DNA from: Nemertoderma westbladi
Taxonomy: Eukaryota; Xenacoelomorpha; Nemertodermatida; Nemertodermatidae
DNA: 39,188 nt
NCBI GenBank assembly: GCA_032718475.1
Contig: JAUCBJ010001269.1
Coordinates: 1-39,188, forward strand
Reading direction: 5' to 3'
Shown piece after piece: positions 29,450 to 39,188 of this stretch (within the stretch, counting starts at the first letter, position 1; each line of letters starts with the position of its first letter). A model generated the notes under the pieces. The model was not told the origin of the DNA, ran no database searches, and saw nothing but the letters and a program-made list of their open reading frames with translations. The position numbers were made by a program, and so were the translations under genes.

Positions 29450-31300
29450 AAGTTCCCCCGTCTGCCGCTAGAGGGCGAATTGTCGCGATTTTAGTGCGAA
29501 ACCTGATCGTTATTGCGGTTCTTCTTCGGTAATGCTTTTGAGGGCTGAAACTTGGTAGCTATATACTGCCGCATAGGCTGGTATTAATTTCCGGAGTCGA
29601 CTCGCCGTTGTCTCCAGTTCTCCCAGTCTTTACCGTTATTCGAGTGGCTAATATGTCTGTATGAGTTATTCATCTGTCTCCAACTTGTGTTATTGTACAT
29701 ATCCGTTTAGCACGTCGAAACTTGGCCTATTGGCATCTGACTACAGCATAGGACTGTTTTCTTTACTCAGTAGCAGACGTTCGTCTACATTATTGCCCTC
29801 GCGTCTACCGCTGGCTGGGCGACATGTCTGAAGGAGTTAAGCAGTCTGGTCTCCAACTTGTGTGTATTGGGTATGATCCATTTAGACTGAACTTGGTCAG
29901 GTCATCTACTACAGCATAGGCTCATATCTTTGGCTGCAGTCGCGCAGAGGTTGTCTACAGTTCCCGCGTCTGCCGCTGAGGGCGAATATGTATGAAAGTT
30001 AACTATCTTCTGTAGGCCTATACTTACTGTTATTTACATTCCTTTTAGACTGAATACTTGGTAGGCATCTATCTCGATGAGCATCGCGCTATATCTTTGC
30101 GGCGTTAGTAGAGTCTCGTCCTACTCGTTGCCACAGTCAGCCGCAAGAGGGCGACTTGTCTGATAGTGACCCCCTCATGCCGCTATTTGGTTCTTTTTAA
30201 TCCTTTTGAGCTGAAACTTGGCAGGTATCTACTACATCCTAGGCTCTATCTTTACGGAGTTGCAGAGTCCTATACACTTCCCCAGTCTACCGCTAGAGGG
30301 TGAAATGTCTGAAAGTTACCATCTTCTCCAACTTTGTTATTTATAATCCATTTAGACTGAACTTGGTAGGCATCTACTACAGCATAGTCTATATCTTTAC
30401 TGAGTCGCGCAGAGTTGTCTACAGTACCCGCATCTGCCGGTAGAGGGCGAAATGTATGAAAGTTAACATCTTCTCCAACTTTGTTATTTACAATCCTTTT
30501 AGACTGAAACTTGGTAGGCATCTACTATAGCATAGGCTATATCTTTGCGGAGTAGTAGAGTCGTCTACAGTTCCACAGTCAGCCGCAAGAGGGCGAATTG
30601 TCTGATAGTGAAAACCTCATCCCATTTGGTTCTTTTTAATCCTTTTGAGCTGAAACTTCGCAGGTATCTACTACATCATAGGCTGTATCTTTACGGAGTT
30701 GCAGAGTCCTATACACTTCCCCAGTCTACCGCTAGAGGGTGAAATGTCTGAAAGTTAACATCTTCTCCAACTTTGTTATTTACAAACGGTTTAGACTGAA
30801 ACTTGGTAGGCATCTACTACAGCATAGGCTCTACCTTTACGGAGTCGCAGAGTTGTATACAGTTCCCCTATCTGCCGCTAGAGGGCGAATTGTCTGATAG
30901 TGAACACCTCATCCCAATTGGTTCTTTTTAATCCCTTTGAGCTGGAACTTGGCAGGAATCTACTACAGCATATTCTGTATCTTTACGGAGTCCCAGAGTC
31001 GTCTACAGTTCTTCAGTCTACCGCTAGAGGGGAAATGTCTGAATGTGAACATCTACACCAATTTTGTTATTTACAATCTGTTTAAGCTGAAACTTGAAAG
31101 GCAGGCATTTTACTTCACCATAAACCCCATCTTTACCAAACTGCAGCGCCGTCTGCATTTCACCAGTCCGCAGGTAGAGGGTGGATCTGAAAGTGATCAT
31201 TTTCTGGAAATTTTGTTATTTACAATCTGCCTAAAGTTGAAACTTGACAGTTATCTCTTAGGGGGATGGTGTTTTATTTAATGATGGTGTCTGTTCCGTA
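29450..31300 (+). repeat. Tandem repeats of about 146 bp inside the Helitron-like element
   Basis: Units share CCGCTAGAGGGCGAA, CTCCAACTTTGTTATTTACA and TAGACTGAAACTTGGTAGGC. The GAGGG word ends at 30300, 30447, 30593, 30739, 30885 and 31031, that is 147, 146, 146, 146 and 146 bp apart, with a last unit at about 150. Units left of 30150 are more diverged and 160-170 bp apart. Roughly a dozen units in all. Confidence 0.85.
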
Positions 31301-31349
31301 TGCAGTTCTCCAATCTCCCACACATATTCATATATCATCTGCACGTGCA

Positions 31350-31387
31350 CTAGAAAGCTGTGGCCCGAAGGGCCACAGGCTTTCTAG
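31350..31387. terminator. 3' hairpin of the Helitron-like element
   Basis: CTAGAAAGC-TGTGGCCC pairs with GGGCCACA-G-GCTTTCTAG across a GAA loop, 17 pairs with one bulged G. A hairpin at the 3' end is thought to signal termination of rolling-circle transposition in Helitrons. The element boundary CTAGT follows at once. Confidence 0.65.
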
Positions 31388-31389
31388 TA

Positions 31390-32098
31390 TATAAATATCG
31401 ATTGTCTGTCTGTCTGTCTGTGTGTTTGTCATCGGCTATACAATCGAACCCATCTCGATGAAATCTCGCTTGCTATAGCTCGTTAGAAAGGTCTCGCCCT
31501 AACTCGTTGCAACGTAATACTCAGAGCCGTCTGAAGTTCGCCCGTCTGCTGCTAGAGGGCGATTTTCTTGATTTTCGGGCAAAATTTATCGAATTATTTC
31601 TGTTCTTCTATCGGTAATTAATGATTTAGAAGGCTAACATTTATCCCACCTGGTATAAAATTAACATGGGTAGATTCGCCGTGTCCCATTCTCACAAAGT
31701 TTTTATTTTATTCGAGTGTTTAATATAAATATGTATGATTATTTATTGATTAAAAATCAAATATTGTATAAATATGTCATATTCGCCAAGCACAATCGAA
31801 TTGGCCTATTGCTATTGAATAGGGAAGGATTGTTTTCTGTATCATAGCAACGTTAGGTAATTATTGAACTCGCAGCTAGCTGGCTGGGCACAGATAAGGA
31901 GCAAGCAGGCTGGAGTGTTGATTGGGGTGGGTTTGGGTTGTCTATTGCGAATTGCTCAAGAGTAATTAATTCTGCTTTCTCAATCATTGGCTGCATGGAA
32001 GGAGAGGTTTATAACATTTTTGTTTTACTGTTATGAATATTAAAAGTAAAATAATTATTTCTGTAGGCCTATACTTACTGTATTATTATTTTATCTAA
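31390..32098 (+). mobile_element. Helitron-like element, copy 2, head to tail with copy 1
   Basis: Begins ATATAAATATCGATTGTCTG and repeats the 5' module of copy 1 nearly exactly to about 31560 (CATCGGCTATACAATCGAAC and onward). It then follows copy 1 with growing divergence and indels (TTATTCGAGTG, TTGGCCTATTG, GCTGGCTGGGC still match). It lacks the 146-bp array. Confidence 0.6.
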
Positions 32099-32260
32099 TA
32101 TTATACATCTAATCTCGATGAAATCTCGCTTACTATAGCTCGTTAGATAGGTCTCGCCCTAACTCGTTGCAACGTAATACTCAGAGCCGTCTGAAGTTCC
32201 ACCGTCTGCCGCTAGAGGGCGAATTATCCGATAGTGAAAACCTGATCTTATACCTGATAC
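32099..32260 (+). mobile_element. Helitron-like 5' module, copy 3 (partial)
   Basis: Repeats TCTCGATGAAATCTCGCTTRCTATAGCTCG-type sequence, the CTCGTTGCAACGTAATACTC block and CCGCTAGAGGGCGAA, without the TGTC microsatellite. It ends close to the start of LINE-3, which probably inserted here. Confidence 0.6.
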
Positions 32261-32439
32261 CTGATAAATATATATAATAATAAATAGCGCTACAGTGCCA
32301 CCTACTATCATAGGCCTACTGTACTGCAAACTGTCAGACTGTTGAACTACCACACCGTACTGCCGTACCAACTGCTGTACTGTTACCGGTCCGGTACCGG
32401 TATCTGTTAATCTGTCATTGTTGTATTGGCGATGATCAA

Positions 32440-33684
32440 ATGACGCAACGGAGAAGTCAATCGGGAAATGCCAATCCTTACGATGTTCTGCGGGATGAAG
32501 CAGATTCAGTGGGATCGGGAGCAACTGCTGGAAATGGCGGCGAGGATGAGAAGCATATTGTCATTAATTCATGTTTAACCGTTATACTCCAGGGAATGTC
32601 GAGTAGAATCTTAGAGGAGACAGCCAGGTGCTGCCTAAAAAGATATACACCAGAGGAAATATTGTCTGCAAAACGCCTTTTGTTTGACAAATGTAATATT
32701 GAAGTTATTAACAGAAAAGACACACAGGAAAGATCAGCAGCGCAAGCAAATGTTAAAGATTTATGGGAGAAAATGTGTGAATTAGATACGCATGGCAAAC
32801 TACCGATAATTGCTGTTGGAGCACTCGAAGCTTTATCTCTCCCAAATCTCGTAGAGGAAACATCAATGGATGTCGAATCAGTAGATGTTATATCGCGTTT
32901 AACACTTATGGACAATAAAATTGATGATGTCAAGGAAATATTTAGCGAAACGATTAAGAAATTGGAACAATCAATTACGAAGAAAATTTCTGAAATGTCA
33001 CCTATCGAAAGGTTCACCCGAGCTTCTAACGTAACCCAGCCAAAGCAGCTAGCTGCACAGATAAACCAAAGTCCAATAATAACCCAACAAACAGCCCCTT
33101 CGAAATCATACAGAGATACTGCTGTATTCGGTATGGGGTCTAATAGTTTAGTGCCTCCAACACTAGCACGGCAACCGTTTAATCGCCCTCCATATACAAG
33201 GAGGGACATTGTCTCCAATTGGGAAACACCTCCCCATTCAAACCAACGTTCTAACCCCGGAAGCTTAAAGAGAAAACGCCTGTCACCGAGTGTGGTGGTG
33301 GATGAAGATGGGTTTCAGACAGTTAGGGGTCCAGTTCGACGTCAGCGCCCAGCCTATATCCAAGGAACAGGGAAACGCGATGGCGATGTACCGGTAAAAG
33401 CAGCAGATGATGAAGTATTTGTTTTTCGTTTACATCACCAATCAACCAAAGATGGTATTAAATCTTTTCTTGCTTCTTGCGGCGTAACTGTCGATCTTAC
33501 GGATATCGTTAAACAGTCACATGAAGAATCTAGAACGGCAAGTTACAAGATAACTCTTCCACCAGGGGGACTGGACATCGCTCTCGATCCTCAGACATGG
33601 CCACCGGGCGTGTGCGTACGGAAATGGATATATTACCCAAAGAGATTCGAAGTAAATAAAGACAGGGGAGTAATGTTAAAGTAA
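32440..33684 (+). CDS. LINE-3 ORF1 protein, putative RNA-binding
   Basis: 414 codons. Residues 1-150 are unrecognised. About 156-187 (MDNKIDDVKEIFSETIKKLE and on) is a likely coiled coil that could drive multimerisation. A Pro/Asn/Arg-rich linker runs to about 315. The C-terminal domain at about 320-408 begins DEVFVFRLHHQST and ends LDPxxWPxxVxVRKxxYxPK, the pattern seen at the end of LINE-2 ORF1. Role inferred: RNA-coating partner of ORF2. Codons 270-337 are duplicated exactly at 37034-37235. Confidence 0.8.
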   Translation: MTQRRSQSGNANPYDVLRDEADSVGSGATAGNGGEDEKHIVINSCLTVILQGMSSRILEETARCCLKRYTPEEILSAKRLLFDKCNIEVINRKDTQERSAAQANVKDLWEKMCELDTHGKLPIIAVGALEALSLPNLVEETSMDVESVDVISRLTLMDNKIDDVKEIFSETIKKLEQSITKKISEMSPIERFTRASNVTQPKQLAAQINQSPIITQQTAPSKSYRDTAVFGMGSNSLVPPTLARQPFNRPPYTRRDIVSNWETPPHSNQRSNPGSLKRKRLSPSVVVDEDGFQTVRGPVRRQRPAYIQGTGKRDGDVPVKAADDEVFVFRLHHQSTKDGIKSFLASCGVTVDLTDIVKQSHEESRTASYKITLPPGGLDIALDPQTWPPGVCVRKWIYYPKRFEVNKDRGVMLK

Positions 33685-33727
33685 GGAGGTCTTTAGTTTA
33701 TTAGTTTTTAGATGATCCCAATGTGCA

Positions 33728-36700
33728 ATGGTGGCTCTAAACTCACAACTCACCAGAACCTTGTCTCTATCGAGTTATAATTCAACTGGCTTTGGTCCGG
33801 ACAAGGTCAGTGTTATGGAAACACTTCTTCTGGGTTCAGACATACTATGTACCCAGGAGCACTTTTTATTAAAAGATAATTGCTATAAAATTCGCCAGAA
33901 ATTTAAAGGATACGGTCTTCATGTAAACCCAGCAAATTACAGATCAGATAACGCATTACACAGAGGTCGCCCAGCAGGCGGTATGTGTATGTTCTGGAAA
34001 AAAGAGTTATCACCATATATAAAGACAATAACCACAATAAACAGCCAACGACTTCAGGGAATCAAACTAAGTGGTAAAATGTCAATTAATAATGCTCCAG
34101 TCCTTATTCTAAACGTGTATTTCCCAACCGATGATAGAACATCTGTTTCAGATGAACTACTCGAGCTTCTAAACGAAATTCAGCAAGTCATTATTTCAGA
34201 AAACACACCAAATGTGATATTGGCAGGTGATATTAATTCGGATTTTCTAAGAGACACCCGACACGTTCAACATGTGTCAGAGTTTATTAATAATAATAGT
34301 ATGGATACATTATGGAACACATTCGATGTCGACTACACGTATCAGTTTGAAACAGAAAATGATGTTTCTTTTTCTACTATTGATCACTTCATATCAAGCG
34401 TTTCAATAATCGATCAGTGTCAGGAAGCGGGTGATTTACACCTAGCGGATAATTTATCCAATCACAGTCCCATATATTGCAAACTAAAGGTAAATAACGG
34501 AGTTGGCTGCGGTGATGACAGAGATCAATCAGCGGCGGCATCTAACCGAGTTCGATACAGTTTTAAACGAGCTTCGCCGACACAAAAACAAGAATTTCGC
34601 GATAAATTGTCAGTGATGTTGAATCAGCACAAATTAAGTGACTGCAACAGTTGGGAGTGTTCAATGTCAAGCCATAATATAGATATGGAAAATTTCGCAT
34701 TCAACATTCTAGAATCAATTAATGATGCTGCTGAGGTTCTACCATCAACTGGACGTTCTAGGCAAACTGATGATAAGAAACGGGAGCCAATGCCGGGTTG
34801 GAACGAACACGTCCGACCATATCGCGATGATATGCGTTTTTGGTATGATGTTTGGATTTCCGCGGGAAGACCGAGAGCTCAGAATAATCAGATATTTTTG
34901 CAATACAACCGGGCACATCTGCAATATAAATACGCTATTAAAAGGGTAAAAAAGCAGACAAACAAACTCAGATGCAACAAACTATTATCGGCGGCGGTAA
35001 AAGGACATTTAAATCTATTTGAGGAGTTACGGAAATTTCGACAATGTAATAGGGTAGAAAGTTTTAGTATCAATGGCGAATCGGATCCTAAAATTACTGC
35101 AGATAATTTTGGGAAATTATATAGCGATCTATTTAATCAAAATAATGATATTGATCTGTCACATATACAGTCTGAAATAGAAAGCAAAGTTAGAAGTTTG
35201 GGGGCACATGAAATGTTTAACTCAAATGAGTTGTTTACCGAAATAACTGTTAAGGCGGCTTTAAACCGATTGAAAAGTGGTAAATCTGACGTATTGTACG
35301 GTTTTGACTCAGACTGTATAATTAATGGTGGGGACGTTTTATTAGATAATTTATGTACTCTTTTTAATGCAATACTTATTCATGGCTACGTACCCAAGTG
35401 TTTAGTTAGTTGGGCATTAGTACCTATTATTAAAAGTAATTTAGGTGACATAGGTAATTCAAACAACTATCGTGGAATAGCGATTTCATCTATAATTCTA
35501 AAGGTATTTGAAGGAACGGTGCTTATTTCACAGCAGGATAAAATCAAGTTAGATGAACTACAGTTTGGTTTTACAAAAAGATCTGGCACGATAATGTGTT
35601 CGTGGGCAGTAACAGAAGTTGTTGGTTATTACAGTAGAAATGGTACACCCGTTTATGGGTGTCTACTAGACTTAACAAAAGCGTTCGACTTAATTGAATG
35701 GGAGAAATTATTTTGTGAACTATTGAAAAGTGGCGTTTCAGTTGTTATAGTTAGATGTTTAGTACACTTATATATATCGCAAATTTGCTACGTACGTTGG
35801 GCCTCTGTCAATTCAAATCATTTTTCATTAAGTAATGGTGTTAGGCAAGGCTCAGTGCTCTCGCCTACATTATTTTGCGTCGTTATTAACATACTAATTA
35901 AGCGTTTACGATCTAGTAAGATTGGTTGCTGTATTTCTTCATGTTACTTCGGAATTTTGGCATATGCCGATGATATTTTTCTTCTGTGTCCATCAGTGGC
36001 CGGTTTACAACATATGGTTAGCATTTGTCAGGATTTTTGTAAAGAATTTAAACTGAAACTGAGTACGGATAAAGATCCTAATAAATGTAAGACAAAGTGT
36101 GTACCATTCAATTTTAAGTGGGCACCGCCACAGACTCATATTTATGTAAATGAATTACCAATTCCTTGGGTAAAGGAAGCACTTCATTTAGGGAATTTAT
36201 TGGACTATAATATGTGTTTAAAACGAGAGTTGGACATTAAACGTGGTAAATTCCTCGGGAAATTGAGTAGTCTAAGACAAGAGTTATTTTTCAGTGATCC
36301 GGACGTTTTGTTGAAAGTACAGAGTCTGTATACATTTAGTTTTTATGGTTGTGCCCTTTGGAATCTATTTTCTCCTGAGAGTACAAGAATATACACAACA
36401 TGGAATAATAATGTGCGTTATATATGGGACTTACCTTATACTACACATAGATACATTGTTGAAGATATTGTGCAATTTTGTCATCCTAAACGTTTGCTGT
36501 GTTCCAGATTTGTTTCATTTGCTAAAAGTATGCATACATCCCACAAGTTTTGTATTAGTTTTTTAGCCAGATTAACATTCAATGACTGTCGGACTCGTAG
36601 TGGAGTAAACTTAAGAAAAATTGCAAATGACTGTTCTGTTAATGATTTGTGTAATTTGTGTCCAACAATAGTAAATGCAGAGCGATATGTTCCTACACCA

Positions 36701-36826
36701 GATAGTTGTAGTTGGAGAGCAAATTTTTGTTCAGAGGTACACAATTGTTTACGTGGTGTCACAGAGGTGCCCGGGTTTACTAATTTGGAGCTTGCGACAA
36801 TGAGAAATATTGTGGCTACCGAATAG
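33728..36826 (+). CDS. LINE-3 ORF2: APE endonuclease and reverse transcriptase
   Basis: 1032 codons, intact. Endonuclease: SSYNSTGFG (N18), TQEHF (E44), GDIN at 167-170, STIDHF, but the last catalytic block reads SNH (N245-H246) where SDH or TDH is usual; LINE-2 has TDH. RT: NNYRGIAIS, LDLTKAFD (motif A Asp 648), GVRQGSVLSPTLF and YADD at 746-749. The C-terminal 200 residues are Cys/His-containing and longer than in LINE-2 but form no clear zinc knuckle. The protein would perform target-primed reverse transcription. The Asp to Asn change may weaken nicking. Confidence 0.92.
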   Translation: MVALNSQLTRTLSLSSYNSTGFGPDKVSVMETLLLGSDILCTQEHFLLKDNCYKIRQKFKGYGLHVNPANYRSDNALHRGRPAGGMCMFWKKELSPYIKTITTINSQRLQGIKLSGKMSINNAPVLILNVYFPTDDRTSVSDELLELLNEIQQVIISENTPNVILAGDINSDFLRDTRHVQHVSEFINNNSMDTLWNTFDVDYTYQFETENDVSFSTIDHFISSVSIIDQCQEAGDLHLADNLSNHSPIYCKLKVNNGVGCGDDRDQSAAASNRVRYSFKRASPTQKQEFRDKLSVMLNQHKLSDCNSWECSMSSHNIDMENFAFNILESINDAAEVLPSTGRSRQTDDKKREPMPGWNEHVRPYRDDMRFWYDVWISAGRPRAQNNQIFLQYNRAHLQYKYAIKRVKKQTNKLRCNKLLSAAVKGHLNLFEELRKFRQCNRVESFSINGESDPKITADNFGKLYSDLFNQNNDIDLSHIQSEIESKVRSLGAHEMFNSNELFTEITVKAALNRLKSGKSDVLYGFDSDCIINGGDVLLDNLCTLFNAILIHGYVPKCLVSWALVPIIKSNLGDIGNSNNYRGIAISSIILKVFEGTVLISQQDKIKLDELQFGFTKRSGTIMCSWAVTEVVGYYSRNGTPVYGCLLDLTKAFDLIEWEKLFCELLKSGVSVVIVRCLVHLYISQICYVRWASVNSNHFSLSNGVRQGSVLSPTLFCVVINILIKRLRSSKIGCCISSCYFGILAYADDIFLLCPSVAGLQHMVSICQDFCKEFKLKLSTDKDPNKCKTKCVPFNFKWAPPQTHIYVNELPIPWVKEALHLGNLLDYNMCLKRELDIKRGKFLGKLSSLRQELFFSDPDVLLKVQSLYTFSFYGCALWNLFSPESTRIYTTWNNNVRYIWDLPYTTHRYIVEDIVQFCHPKRLLCSRFVSFAKSMHTSHKFCISFLARLTFNDCRTRSGVNLRKIANDCSVNDLCNLCPTIVNAERYVPTPDSCSWRANFCSEVHNCLRGVTEVPGFTNLELATMRNIVATE

Positions 36827-37033
36827 AATATCAATTTTCAATATATTTTAGGATTCATTCTTTGTTTAATTTATGAAACTATGATAATTAATATTTTGTA
36901 TGTAATGTCCCACCAATATGTGCTGTATTACTCAACTATGCCCGACTATACTCTTACCACTATACTCTTACCGGTCATAAGTACGTTGTGCAGTATTATA
37001 ATTACTTGCGCGAAATAAACGAATAATAATAAT

Positions 37034-37235
37034 GTTCTAACCCCGGAAGCTTAAAGAGAAAACGCCTGTCACCGAGTGTGGTGGTGGATGAAGATGGGTT
37101 TCAGACAGTTAGGGGTCCAGTTCGACGTCAGCGCCCAGCCTATATCCAAGGAACAGGGAAACGCGATGGCGATGTACCGGTAAAAGCAGCAGATGATGAA
37201 GTATTTGTTTTTCGTTTACATCACCAATCAACCAA
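37034..37235 (+). repeat. Identical 202-bp copy of LINE-3 ORF1 segment
   Basis: Matches 33248-33449 base for base as far as I can read, directly after the AAT-repeat tail of LINE-3 and before a TA-repeat. It covers ORF1 codons 270-337 in the same orientation. The identity implies it arose with or after the insertion. Template switching during reverse transcription, local duplication, or an assembly join are the options. Confidence 0.9.
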
Positions 37236-37328
37236 TATATATATATAATGCTACAGGCGTCAACCTGCCAATCACCACATCCTCTGAGGATGAGTCACGG
37301 CGGTTCTACCACGCACAACTACCCGTTA

Positions 37329-37540
37329 GTGGGGGGGGGGTTGTTTAACGCGGTTAGTACTGTAGTAGTAGACGTAGTGCGATAGAGGATGGGGAGGGGG
37401 TAATTTAATGGTTAGTAGTAGACATAGTGATAGAGGGTGAGGGGTGGGGGTTATTAACATTTTGTAGTATAGGAGGGGGGGAGGGGGGGGGGGGGGGGGT
37501 TGTTTAACAGTTAGTAGTAGAATAGTGATAGGGAGTTAAT
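37329..37540 (+). repeat. G-rich minisatellite of about 50 bp
   Basis: Four imperfect units of the form TTGTTTAAC-GGTTAGTAGTAGA-ATAGTGATAGAGG followed by long G runs (up to about 17 G near 37483-37499). Multiple G tracts close together could form G-quadruplexes. Run lengths may be assembly-sensitive. Confidence 0.7.
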
Positions 37541-39188
37541 ATGAGGCATGTTTTCTCTGATCGTAATGGTTGTTATCAGGTTAAATGTGTAACCTCTATC
37601 TCATATATTGCTCTCGTCATTATTGGTTTATTTTGTATAAGTTTTGTATGACTTATATTCTGAAGGACTAATAATGCTGCCCGCCGTGTGGGGAATGGAG
37701 GGGAGGCTAATCCTAAGGTCGGTTATGAGTGTTTTATTAATCGTGTAGGGATGGGAGCATTGCGTGGTGGTTGGAAGGTCTGTAATTCGAGAGTCACTGG
37801 TGTTTGTTTATAGTCCATTAGCTGGAGTCATAAATCAACAGTTGACATGTTTATTCGTTTTAAAAAATTTCCCATAGATGTTGTTGGTTTGTTCTTGGTG
37901 AATATTCAATATAACAGGGGTATAAATTTATCTCCATAATTCTATCTTATAACAGAGGTATAAAATCGAGCTTTATCAATAAGATGATAGCAAATGGGGT
38001 ATCTTTGGGATGTTGATATCATTATAAATGTAATGAAAAGGCAGTGGTGGTGTGACATTGATTTTTGATGTGGTATAGTGAGATGTATTGGTAATCTGTT
38101 AATTGGTAGGGGAATAGTGTTTAGATGGATTGTTTTGTTGTGTATTTAGGAGAGATATTGCCCGTTATCATTATAGGTATAGAACCTGTATTAAATAGTA
38201 ATAGTATTTATTACTAACTAATCCAATTTTATTCTGTTTTTCTGATGTTGGGACGGTAGTTTGAGCGTTTTAGAGAAAAAAAAGTGGAAGATTTAGTTGG
38301 AAATTTGTTAGTTGGGTAGTGCGCTATGCTGTATCTTACCCATAGGTGCCCAGCCCAACACCTACAGGGGGTATTTAAGGAATACCCTACCCTGGGTTAG
38401 ATGTCTCTAGTGTTGCCACTAAAAGTTGCGGAACCCTATACCGCATGGAAATTAAAATCCCTGAAAGTAAAAAAAGTAAAAAATTTGGTGAAATGGGATG
38501 AAAGGGCCTGAAAATATGTAAATTAATGCATTTGAAATATTTCTGAAAAATATACATGAAAAAGAAGTAAATATCAGCCATATTAATTGCCAATTTGTTT
38601 GTTAGTTTATATCATGCTAGTTAAATTACAATCCCAGTATTTGTCAGATTTGTACAGTACCAATTATACCTTAATTTTTAACATGCGAGTATGTAAGAGT
38701 ATGTATTGACACTCGGCGAAATGATAGGTGAGCATTGCAATTAATTTAGTAAAAGTTTTGAACAATATATACAGTATTCCGTTAAGTAAGATTATGACTG
38801 ATATTCTCAGTAAATCATGCATTCGTCTTGCAAGCTTACCGCTCTAGTTGTATGATTCAACTTATCCTGTTTTTTTGTATTGGGTACAATCTTTCAGATC
38901 GTAGGAGTGGGTGGGTGTCGCGGTGTGGGGTAGAGTAGTGGGTTGGTGTGTGTTGATTTTATGTTCATTTTCGTCGGAGAGCGAGAGTGGGAGAGGTGAT
39001 GAGTTGGGGCAGTTCCGCGGCAATAATAATACTGCCTCTCAATAAAGAGACCCCCTTTACTGCTATCAGGGACGCGTTGTTCGACAGAGCCCCGTCAGCA
39101 AAAACAGCCAGTACCGCTAGTCGGTGGGGTTGACTTGTTGACGAGAGGCTATTTACAGGCGCATCGGTCAACCATTACTGACCACCAA
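37541..39188. other. Stretch without a recognisable gene
   Basis: AT-rich up to about 38880, then more mixed. A small hairpin GGGTATT-TAAGG-AATACCC lies near 38367-38390. A 68-codon minus-strand frame at 38965-39171 has no domain; it could be an exon or the edge of a repeat that continues to the right. Confidence 0.45.

Larger units (their letters stand above)
29283..31389 (+). mobile_element. Helitron-like element, copy 1, with internal 146-bp repeats
   Basis: Starts near TCTAATATATATAAATCTCG followed by a TGTC microsatellite (29311-29342) and a unique module with CATCGGCTATACAATCGAAC. The middle is a tandem array (see next entry). It ends with a long G/C hairpin (31350-31387) and CTAGT, immediately before a second start. 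A short tetranucleotide run near the 5' end, internal minisatellites and a 3' hairpin are the plan of non-autonomous Helitron/Helentron elements. No Rep-helicase gene is seen. The class is inferred from structure. Confidence 0.6.
32285..37033 (+). mobile_element. LINE-3: two-ORF non-LTR retrotransposon
   Basis: A leader with TAGGCCTAC and clustered ACCGGT words (32383-32402), intact ORF1 (32440-33684), a 43-bp spacer, intact ORF2 (33728-36826), a 3' UTR with AATAAA at 37014-37019 and an AAT-repeat tail to 37033. ATATATATAAT-like sequence flanks both sides (about 32267-32278 and 37234-37249) and might be the target duplication, but it is low-complexity. The 5' edge is approximate. Confidence 0.8.

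Noticed and set aside
30270-31281. Several 60-110 codon frames on both strands
   Set aside because: All lie within the 146-bp repeats of the Helitron-like element and merely translate them.
26973-31300. Regular repeats as a CRISPR array
   Set aside because: Units are directly tandem without unique spacers, and the window is clearly eukaryotic.
33684-33727. AAGGAGG before LINE-3 ORF2 as a ribosome binding site
   Set aside because: Eukaryotic context; the match is chance, about 37 bp from the ATG.
32267-37249. ATATATATAAT flanks as a proven LINE-3 target duplication
   Set aside because: Simple TA repeats are common here and the 202-bp copy lies between the tail and the right flank, so this is left as a possibility only.

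Overview
This window looks like nuclear DNA from an invertebrate animal. It is AT-rich and dominated by retrotransposons and DNA transposons, and one spliced host gene runs through them. The evidence for a metazoan is the apurinic-endonuclease (APE) type LINEs of the CR1/L2 and RTE kinds, a spliced rhodopsin-family GPCR with canonical GT-AG introns, Helitron-like repeats and tRNA-derived SINEs. Frequent TAGGCCTAC words and the style of the GPCR fit a marine deuterostome such as an echinoderm, but that is only a weak guess from memory.

Layout. 1-4822 (+) is LINE-1, a non-LTR element with one intact 1369-codon ORF: a nine-segment hydrophobic region, a 2A-like ribosome-skipping motif, endonuclease, then reverse transcriptase. 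4823-8427 (-) is a decayed RTE-like LINE split by a DNA transposon (6921-8149) with 24-bp terminal inverted repeats, a 3-bp target duplication and a broken zinc-finger transposase tail. 9520-10135 (-) is the 3' end of another LINE family, which recurs at 17641-18410 (+) and 19587-20130 (-). 10363-23759 (+) carries six exons of a class A GPCR, from TM3 to the stop codon. Its exons are at 10363-10451, 18499-18572, 21895-22142, 22400-22534, 23249-23340 and 23633-23759, and the phases join perfectly. Its first visible intron holds LINE-2, a two-ORF element at about 11220-15792 with intact ORF1 and ORF2, and a TTAA-flanked MITE. Its second holds 68-bp and 41-bp tandem repeats and a SINE with a target duplication. 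A hAT-like MITE lies just downstream of the stop codon.

24.3-32.3 kb has no gene: an 852-bp foldback element, about 110 copies of a 21-bp satellite, and a head-to-tail Helitron-like block with about 146-bp internal repeats and a 3' hairpin. LINE-3 (about 32285-37033, +) has intact ORF1 and ORF2 and is followed directly by an identical 202-bp copy of part of its own ORF1. 37236-39188 holds a G-rich minisatellite and no recognisable gene.

The most unusual item is LINE-1. If the 2A-like motif works, one ORF would yield a polytopic membrane protein plus a separate endonuclease-reverse transcriptase.
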